Assembly: GCA_011391755.1 (NCBI GenBank)
Contig: JAABPZ010000033.1
Coordinates: 1 to 9,739 of the forward strand
Origin: Methanothrix sp.
GTDB taxonomy: Archaea > Halobacteriota > Methanosarcinia > Methanotrichales > Methanotrichaceae
DNA length: 9,739 nucleotides
Reading direction: 5' to 3'
Position numbers and translations under genes: made by a program. The first letter of the stretch is position 1, and each line of letters begins with the position of its first letter. Below, piece by piece: positions 5,037-9,739 of this stretch. The notes under the pieces are model-generated. The model was not told where the DNA came from. It saw nothing but the letters and a program-made list of their open reading frames with translations, and did not search any database.

Positions 5037-6090
5037 TTCCTGGCGGCAAGCCAAGCTTCGGCCCGTCCTAAGTCAGCTTAAGCCCTACGTGGCCGGCAAG
5101 GGCTTTGGCGAGATCTCCCGCAAATATGGCCTCGCACCGGAAACGATTGTGAAGCTGGGCAGCAACGAGAATCCTTATGGCCCCAGCCCCGGCGTAGCCC
5201 AAGCTCTGGCCGGCATCTCCCCGGAGAGATATCCAGAGCCCGAGGAGCTGATCGCAGGCATCGCCAGCTACACCGGCTTTCCCGAAGATATGATCATAAT
5301 AGGAGCGGGCATGGACGGGGTTATGGACACCCTGACCCGCCTCTTTTTGGAAAAGGGCGATCGGACATTCATTCCCACTCCTACCTTCAGCTACTATGAG
5401 ATCCTGACCATCACCGCCGGGGCTACGCCTTGCCTCGCGCCGCGCGGGCCGCATTTTGAGGTCGCTTGCAATGTTCCGCCCGACACAAAGATGGCCTTTC
5501 TCTGCTCACCCAACAATCCCACCGGCAATGTGACGAGCGAGGAGGAGGTTCGTGCTCTGCTGGAGAGCACAGAGGCTATTGTCTTCCTGGACGAGGCTTA
5601 TGTGGAATTTGCCGACAAAAGCCTGGTCAGGCTGGTGGAGCATTATGACAACCTGATCGTGGGCCGCACCCTGTCCAAAGCCTTCGGCCTCGCGGGCATG
5701 CGCCTGGGCTACAGCGTTGCGCCCCCGTGGATCGCCGATCAATACAAAAGAGCTGCGCCTCCCTTTTATGGCATCAGCTGTGCAACGGTTGCGGCAGGCG
5801 CGGCAGCGCTATCCGATCTGCCTTTCATGCGACGGTCCGTAGAAAAGATCATATCCGAGCGGCAGCGGCTGCAAAGGGAGACAAGAGCGCATCCCTCCCA
5901 GGCCAACTTCCTGTACCTGGAGACAGAGCCAGACTCCCGGGAATTTGTGGAGAGATTTCTGTCCCAAGGCATCATCATTAGAGATTGCCGCTCCTTTTGG
6001 GGGGCAGGCGAGCATCATGCTCGGGTGACAGTGGGAACGCCGTTCGAAAATGACCGCTTCCTTTCCGCTTTCCAGGAAATATGCAAATAG
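5020..6090 (+). CDS. hisC: Histidinol-phosphate aminotransferase
   Basis: A 356-residue class I/II PLP aminotransferase that converts imidazole-acetol phosphate and glutamate to histidinol phosphate in histidine biosynthesis. Motifs in order: VKLGSNENPYGPSP (44-57), SPNNPTGN (163-170) with N166, FLDEAYVEF (189-197) with D191 and Y194, GRTLSKAFGLAGMRLGY (215-231) with PLP lysine K220 and phosphate-binding R228, and ARVTVGT (334-340) with substrate carboxylate R335. The length is typical. The start must be unusual: the in-frame codon just before 5020 is TGA and no ATG occurs before the conserved region. TTG at 5020-5022 is therefore the likely start, with GGTGAG (5009-5014) as a ribosome binding site inside the argD end. 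It overlaps argD by 17 bases, and its own end overlaps the kinase gene by 10. Related archaeal enzymes can act on several imidazole or aromatic substrates. Confidence 0.93.
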   Translation: MESHSDSWRQAKLRPVLSQLKPYVAGKGFGEISRKYGLAPETIVKLGSNENPYGPSPGVAQALAGISPERYPEPEELIAGIASYTGFPEDMIIIGAGMDGVMDTLTRLFLEKGDRTFIPTPTFSYYEILTITAGATPCLAPRGPHFEVACNVPPDTKMAFLCSPNNPTGNVTSEEEVRALLESTEAIVFLDEAYVEFADKSLVRLVEHYDNLIVGRTLSKAFGLAGMRLGYSVAPPWIADQYKRAAPPFYGISCATVAAGAAALSDLPFMRRSVEKIISERQRLQRETRAHPSQANFLYLETEPDSREFVERFLSQGIIIRDCRSFWGAGEHHARVTVGTPFENDRFLSAFQEICK

Positions 6091-6584
6091 CACTGACCGG
6101 GACTCCCGGCACAGGAAAGACCACCATTGCCGCTCTTTTGCCCTACAAGGTCATCGATATAAATGCCCTGGTGAAAGGGGGCATGAATTTCGGCACAGAC
6201 CCGGAACGGGGCTGTCTGGAGGCGGATATGGATGCCCTGGCGAAGCATCTGGCTTGGCTGGACTCGGATGAGACCCAAATCCTGGAAGGCCATTTCTCCC
6301 ATCACTTTCCGGACTGGTCCATAGTCTTGCGGCTTTCTCCAGCCGCGCTCAAGTCGCGGCTGGAGGCACGAGGCTATTCTGCCGAAAAAATAAGGGAAAA
6401 CCTGGAGGCAGAAGCACTGGATGTCATTTTAGTTGAGGCGGTACAGTTTTGCCATCGGGTTGATGAGATAGACACAACCGGAAAGAGCACCCTTGAGGTG
6501 GCTGAGCTGGTGGCAAGAATAATCCAGGGAAGGCTTAAGCTTCCTGCCGGCCAGGTGAACTGGCTGGATGAATTCTTTGGCTGA
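6081..6584 (+). CDS. AK6-type (Fap7/hCINAP-like) adenylate kinase
   Basis: A 167-residue P-loop kinase of the archaeal/eukaryotic AK6 family (COG1936). It is expected to phosphorylate AMP (and perhaps dAMP) with ATP, and by analogy with eukaryotic Fap7 to assist maturation of the small ribosomal subunit. Walker A is TGTPGTGKTT (6-15). The region after it (VIDINALVKGG) is the nucleotide monophosphate side. EGHFSHHFPD (69-78) is the family's E-x-H-x3-H-like segment, and RLSPAALKSRLEARGYS (83-99) followed by EKIRENLEAEALDVILVEA carries the lid arginines and the diagnostic RGY-x3-KIxEN motif. Length is normal (160-190). The ATG lies in the last codons of hisC, with AGGA a few bases before it, so translation is coupled to hisC. 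It ends 19 bases from the stop of the convergent regulator gene, with no obvious terminator between them. Functional link to hisC and argD is unknown. Confidence 0.88.
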   Translation: MQIALTGTPGTGKTTIAALLPYKVIDINALVKGGMNFGTDPERGCLEADMDALAKHLAWLDSDETQILEGHFSHHFPDWSIVLRLSPAALKSRLEARGYSAEKIRENLEAEALDVILVEAVQFCHRVDEIDTTGKSTLEVAELVARIIQGRLKLPAGQVNWLDEFFG

Positions 6585-6603
6585 TTGAATTATTTCGAGA
6601 TCT

Positions 6604-7863
6604 CTAGCCTGGGGTGGTACTGGTCTTTATCTGGGAGCGCAGTTCCTCCGGGGGAAGCATCATTTTATTTTGGTCGCACACCTCCAGGAGATAGCCGATG
6701 CGCCCGGCTGCCTTTTCTAGAAAATTGAGGCAATAGGCATCAGCACAGGCAACGACCACTGCTCCTTTTGCTTCGCCGCCACATCTTATGGGCGCCGACA
6801 TCCAGCTATGCTGTGAGGGCGTCTCAAATTTATGGACCCGAGCCAGGCTGAGAAGGATGCCTAATTCCCTTCCATTGATAAATTCGATTAGCTCCTCCAC
6901 CGATCCGTGCAGCGCCCGCAGCACCAGGCCGCTCTCTTCCCTGAGAAATACTCCTCCGACCTGCACACCCCCCACGCCCGCGATGAGGTGGGCCAGGGCA
7001 TCGGTCAGCTTCTTATCCATATCGACCGAAGAATGCAAACAGGTCTGCATTATGCAGTCAATGGCGGCAAGTTCCCGGTTTGCTTGCATTATTCCAATCT
7101 CCAGCTCTTTTCTTGCCGTTATGTCCAGGAGATTGCCAAGAATGGCTCTCTTGCCTTCGTACTCAATGGGAACGGTCCGAAACTCAATCCAGCGACAGGT
7201 TCCGTCTTTGCGCTGCACCTTCGACTCATAAACGGGTATATCGGACAGCAGGTCGCGCGGCAGGCGGCTGACGCACTGCATATCATCGGGCTTGACGAGC
7301 TGCCAGAAGGGCAGGCCAAGCAGGCTTTGCGCCGAGCAGCCGAATATCTCGCCCAGTTTTGGGTTGGCCAGCCGGAAAGCCCCCTCCTGCAAGATGTAAA
7401 TACCGGCCAGGGCGTTCTCCACAATATTTCTGTGGATTCTCTCCGATCGCTCGATCTGCCCACGCATTGCTCTTTCGTTTCCCTTGAATCTGGCCTCTTG
7501 AATAAGGTTCTCGAAGACATAAGGGAGGCTCTTGAAGCTTTCTAGGCTCTTGACCACATATTTGGTAGCCCGGTTTTCAAAAGCCACCACCGCCATCTCT
7601 GTAGTGCCGTGGCCGGAAACCATGACTACAGGAATGTCTGGATCAAGCTTTCTGATACTTACCAGAACATCCAGGCCCCCAATGCCGGGCAAGACCAGGT
7701 CCACGGAGATCAGGTCATAGGCGGTGGCAGCGACCATCTTCAGCCCCTCTTCACCAGAGGCCGCAAAGTCTAAGAAGAATTCATCATGCCTTCTAAAGCC
7801 CATTTTAATCAGATCGGCATGCTCCGGATCATCTTCGATAATTAGTATGCGAAATCCTGCCAC
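6604..7863 (-). CDS. Response regulator with REC, PAS and GAF-like domains
   Basis: A cytosolic signalling protein with no kinase, DNA-binding or other obvious output domain. The receiver domain (about 4-125, numbered from the GTG start) has acidic residues E10, D11 and D12, the phospho-acceptor D55 in SVDLVLPG, S83 in VMVSGHG and K105 in YVVKS. A short helical linker rich in R/E leads to a PAS domain (about 140-255; NALAGIYILQEGAFRLANPKLGEIFG, key residues G, N, F, and RKDGTCRWIEFR). A GAF-like domain follows (about 266-398) with several cysteines, and then a polar tail. I chose GTG at 7861-7863 because GGAAGGATT precedes it by a few bases and the receiver starts normally there. An in-frame ATG at 7903-7905 would add 14 residues (MQIYYHYFEQGRIL) and has no ribosome binding site. 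REC-PAS-GAF proteins of this kind are common in Methanosarcinales and probably relay or sense signals through protein contacts. Confidence 0.88.
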   Translation of the reverse strand: MAGFRILIIEDDPEHADLIKMGFRRHDEFFLDFAASGEEGLKMVAATAYDLISVDLVLPGIGGLDVLVSIRKLDPDIPVVMVSGHGTTEMAVVAFENRATKYVVKSLESFKSLPYVFENLIQEARFKGNERAMRGQIERSERIHRNIVENALAGIYILQEGAFRLANPKLGEIFGCSAQSLLGLPFWQLVKPDDMQCVSRLPRDLLSDIPVYESKVQRKDGTCRWIEFRTVPIEYEGKRAILGNLLDITARKELEIGIMQANRELAAIDCIMQTCLHSSVDMDKKLTDALAHLIAGVGGVQVGGVFLREESGLVLRALHGSVEELIEFINGRELGILLSLARVHKFETPSQHSWMSAPIRCGGEAKGAVVVACADAYCLNFLEKAAGRIGYLLEVCDQNKMMLPPEELRSQIKTSTTPG

Positions 7864-7933
7864 GAGAATCCTTCCCTGCTCAAAATAATGATAATAGATT
7901 TGCATATTTCAGTCTTTCTACCTATCGCCATAG

Positions 7934-7941
7934 ATTTAATA
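7934..7941 (+). promoter_or_regulatory. Possible TATA box of the beta-helix protein gene
   Basis: ATTTAATA lies about 30 bases before the ATG at 7968, which would leave a very short leader. The 104-bp gap 7864-7967 also has to contain the divergent promoter of the regulator gene. AAATATG-like sequence around 7901-7908 on the minus strand is the only candidate for that. Confidence 0.3.
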
Positions 7942-7967
7942 GCCCGCAAATGCATAAAGCAGGAAAT

Positions 7968-9739
7968 ATGAAACTATCCATAGCCCTCTTTCTCTTGCTT
8001 CTCGTCACTTCCTGCCAGGCTAAGACACTGATTGTCGATCCGGGCGAATCAGGAGATGCTAAGACGCTTTTGGCCGCCATATTCCTGGCCGGCAATGGAG
8101 ATACGATTCAAATCTTGCCGGGAAATTATGCCGGAGCAATTGTTGACAAAAGTGTGGACATCTCCGGCACAGGTATTGTAATTGTAGACGGATCATTAGA
8201 TGTAACTGCGCCCGGCTGCCAGGTATCCGATATCACCATAAAGGCCAGAGGAAAAGATGCTGGCATAAGCCTTGCCTCCCCAAACAATCAACTCGTGCGC
8301 TGCACCGTAGAGGGCATCGCGACGGCCGTCAAAGTGACAGGTGAGAATAATTCTATAAGGGATTGCCGGATCGATTCGCCTCAGGGTGTCGAGATCTTCG
8401 GCGCGAAAAATGAGGTTCTACAGAGCACCATATCGGGCAGCACTGCCATTAGAATCAACGGCACCTGGGGGGGCATGATTTCCGGCTGCCAAATATCTGC
8501 TTTGCAAGGTGGGGTGCTGATAGAAGACTCCCGGGGAAACTACGTTGTCAATAACACCTTTTCTGGAAACGGATTTGGAGTAGTGCTCACCAGATCTCAT
8601 GGCAACGATGTTTCTTATAACAACCTGCCCCGTGGCTATATGAGCGGTCTTGATGTTATCGACTCCAACAACAGCAACCTGACAAAAAACTACATAACAG
8701 GCGGTAAAGTCGGCATAAGCCTGCGCGGATCGCAAAATTGCAACATCTCCGGCAACATCTGTGAGAAGAACGAGCGGGCTGGAATATTTGCGGAAGGAGC
8801 ATATCATAACCTCCTGATGAGCAATAATCTTTCCGAGAACGGCAACGGCATCCTTCTTCAGGGCTCAATGGAAAACACTCTTATCTCCAACCAGGCATAC
8901 CGGAATGTCTATGGAATATCTTTGCGGGGCGGCACGAAAAATATGCTGAGGGAGAACGTCCTTTTGGAAAACTCTTACAACCTACGCGTTGATCCCGGCC
9001 AGGAACGATCAGGATCATCAAATCATGAGTTCTTTGTGCAGGACATAGACCAGAGCAATCTTTTAGACAATAAGCCGATCTGTTATCTGGTTGGAAAAGC
9101 CGATCTCATGGTGCCAACGGACTCGGGCTTTTTGGGGCTTGTATCCTGCAAAAACATTAGTGCCTCCAACTTAACCCTAAAAAACAGCAGCACGGGCGTG
9201 TTGCTGGTCAATTCCACCAACTGCAATATCCAAAATTGCAGCATCTCATGGGCGGAAACGGGTTTTCTCCTTCAAAACAGCCAAGCCTGCACCATATCTC
9301 ATAGCCAGTCCGTGAACTGCAACACAGGCTTTCTGGTCGAGGCATCATCCGGGTGCCAGTTTGCCTACGACCGGGCCCGCAATTGTTCTGCCATAGGCTT
9401 ACGCGCTGACAACGCCCAGGGCCTGAGCCTATTGGGGTGCGAAATACAGTTCTGCCAAAGCGGTATAGCTCTTCATGAATCCCGACTATGCGGGATTCAA
9501 AACTGTAGCGCCAGTAAAAACCGGGGGGAAGGGGTGCTTCTCAGCAAATCCCAAAATTGCTCTATTATCGGAAATGCAGCATTTTCCAATGATCGAGGCA
9601 TATCCCTTACCGGTAGCAGCTCCTGTTTCCTACAAGCAAATAATGCCAGCGGGAACAAGTTAGACGGCATATCTTTGCAGCAGCTATCAAATGTTAATGT
9701 TCAGAACAACATCGCCCTAAGAAACGGCCAGGGAATCTA
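7968..9739 (+). CDS. Secreted beta-helix repeat protein, NosD/PbH1-like (3' part outside window)
   Basis: Open from ATG 7968 to the window end (590 codons, no stop). AGGAAAT directly before the ATG supports the start. Residues 1-18 are a signal peptide (MKLSIALFLLLLVTSCQA). VTSC at 13-16 also resembles a lipobox, so a lipid-anchored form is possible. DPGESGDAKTLLAAI and GDTIQILPGNY (about 24-53) are the standard entrance to a pectate-lyase-like right-handed beta-helix. Numerous 22-23 residue turns follow, of the form C-x-I-x-x-x-x-x-x-N-x-x-x-G-I-x-L, rich in Asn, Gly and Ser. A middle segment (DIDQSNLLDNKPICYLVGKADLMVP split over about 362-385) matches the NosD-type linker often seen in methanosarcinal surface proteins, then GFLGLVSCKNIS restarts the helix. 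Turns after residue 419 carry stacked cysteines. Likely extracellular, binding or degrading carbohydrate or forming part of the cell surface; no catalytic residues can be named. Confidence 0.88.
   Translation, partial: MKLSIALFLLLLVTSCQAKTLIVDPGESGDAKTLLAAIFLAGNGDTIQILPGNYAGAIVDKSVDISGTGIVIVDGSLDVTAPGCQVSDITIKARGKDAGISLASPNNQLVRCTVEGIATAVKVTGENNSIRDCRIDSPQGVEIFGAKNEVLQSTISGSTAIRINGTWGGMISGCQISALQGGVLIEDSRGNYVVNNTFSGNGFGVVLTRSHGNDVSYNNLPRGYMSGLDVIDSNNSNLTKNYITGGKVGISLRGSQNCNISGNICEKNERAGIFAEGAYHNLLMSNNLSENGNGILLQGSMENTLISNQAYRNVYGISLRGGTKNMLRENVLLENSYNLRVDPGQERSGSSNHEFFVQDIDQSNLLDNKPICYLVGKADLMVPTDSGFLGLVSCKNISASNLTLKNSSTGVLLVNSTNCNIQNCSISWAETGFLLQNSQACTISHSQSVNCNTGFLVEASSGCQFAYDRARNCSAIGLRADNAQGLSLLGCEIQFCQSGIALHESRLCGIQNCSASKNRGEGVLLSKSQNCSIIGNAAFSNDRGISLTGSSSCFLQANNASGNKLDGISLQQLSNVNVQNNIALRNGQGI
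9222..9739 (+). repeat. Beta-helix turns of 22-23 residues with a cysteine ladder
   Basis: Within the beta-helix protein, turns start at residues 419, 441, 463, 486, 508, 531, 553 and 576, giving periods of 22, 22, 23, 22, 23, 22 and 23. Position 1 is Cys in six of these eight turns (not 486 or 576). A second Cys recurs 10 residues later (451, 473, 496) and another 5 residues later (424, 491, 513). The codon string CAAAATTGC (Gln-Asn-Cys) occurs at 8733, 9231 and 9552, which suggests repeat duplication. Confidence 0.75.

Noticed and set aside
6907..7545. A 212-codon plus-strand ORF inside the response-regulator region
   Set aside because: It is antisense to the PAS and GAF-like domains, has no family signature, and is explained by the codon structure of the opposite strand.
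8418..8868. Minus-strand ORFs inside the beta-helix gene
   Set aside because: The plus strand is open for 590 codons with a signal peptide and regular repeats. The minus-strand frames are shadows.
7968..9739. DNA-level tandem repeat or CRISPR-like array in the right part of the window
   Set aside because: The repeats are protein-level beta-helix turns in one open frame with variable DNA. Only short strings such as CAAAATTGC recur, and at irregular distances.

Overview
The window looks like chromosomal DNA of a methanogenic archaeon, most likely Methanosarcinales and perhaps close to Methanothrix (Methanosaeta). This is inferred from an AK6-type archaeal adenylate kinase, a REC-PAS-GAF response regulator without kinase or DNA-binding domain, a secreted NosD-like beta-helix protein, IS481-like and IS701-like transposase remnants, and A/T-rich TATA-like sequences with GGAGG-type ribosome binding sites. 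No rRNA, tRNA or CRISPR array is visible, so the lineage is not certain.

Layout. (1) 1-1351, minus strand: two tandem FtsX/MacB-type ABC transporter permeases, the second cut by the window edge. (2) 1541-2203, plus strand: a small secreted protein of unknown function. (3) 2204-3610: an insertion-sequence graveyard. A 850-bp IS481-like element (2409-3258) with about 25-bp terminal inverted repeats carries a transposase gene with an internal deletion that removed its second catalytic aspartate. It is flanked by two unrelated truncated minus-strand gene fragments: a C-terminal piece with a Cys pair (2248-2408) and the N-terminal third of an IS701-like transposase (3259-3563). (4) 3611-3887: an A/T-rich gap with a perfect 8-bp palindrome overlapping a TATA-like box and a possible 25-codon ORF. 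(5) 3888-6584, plus strand: a tight operon of overlapping genes, argD, hisC and an AK6-family adenylate kinase. (6) 6604-7863, minus strand: the response regulator, convergent with the operon. (7) 7968 to the window end: a long, secreted, cysteine-laddered beta-helix protein, divergent from the regulator and cut by the edge. It is open throughout.

How the genes work together. ArgD and HisC are both PLP aminotransferases of amino-acid biosynthesis (arginine and histidine) and are translationally coupled by overlap. The kinase overlaps hisC by 10 bp and is probably co-transcribed. The permeases probably form one heterodimeric lipid/lipoprotein- or substrate-export ABC complex with an ATPase outside the window. 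The regulator and the beta-helix surface protein share a 104-bp divergent intergenic region, so co-regulation is possible but unproven.

I do not see a clear previously undescribed system. The items most worth a second look are the deleted but TIR-bounded IS with mismatched flanks, the palindrome at the argD promoter, and the cysteine ladder of the beta-helix protein.
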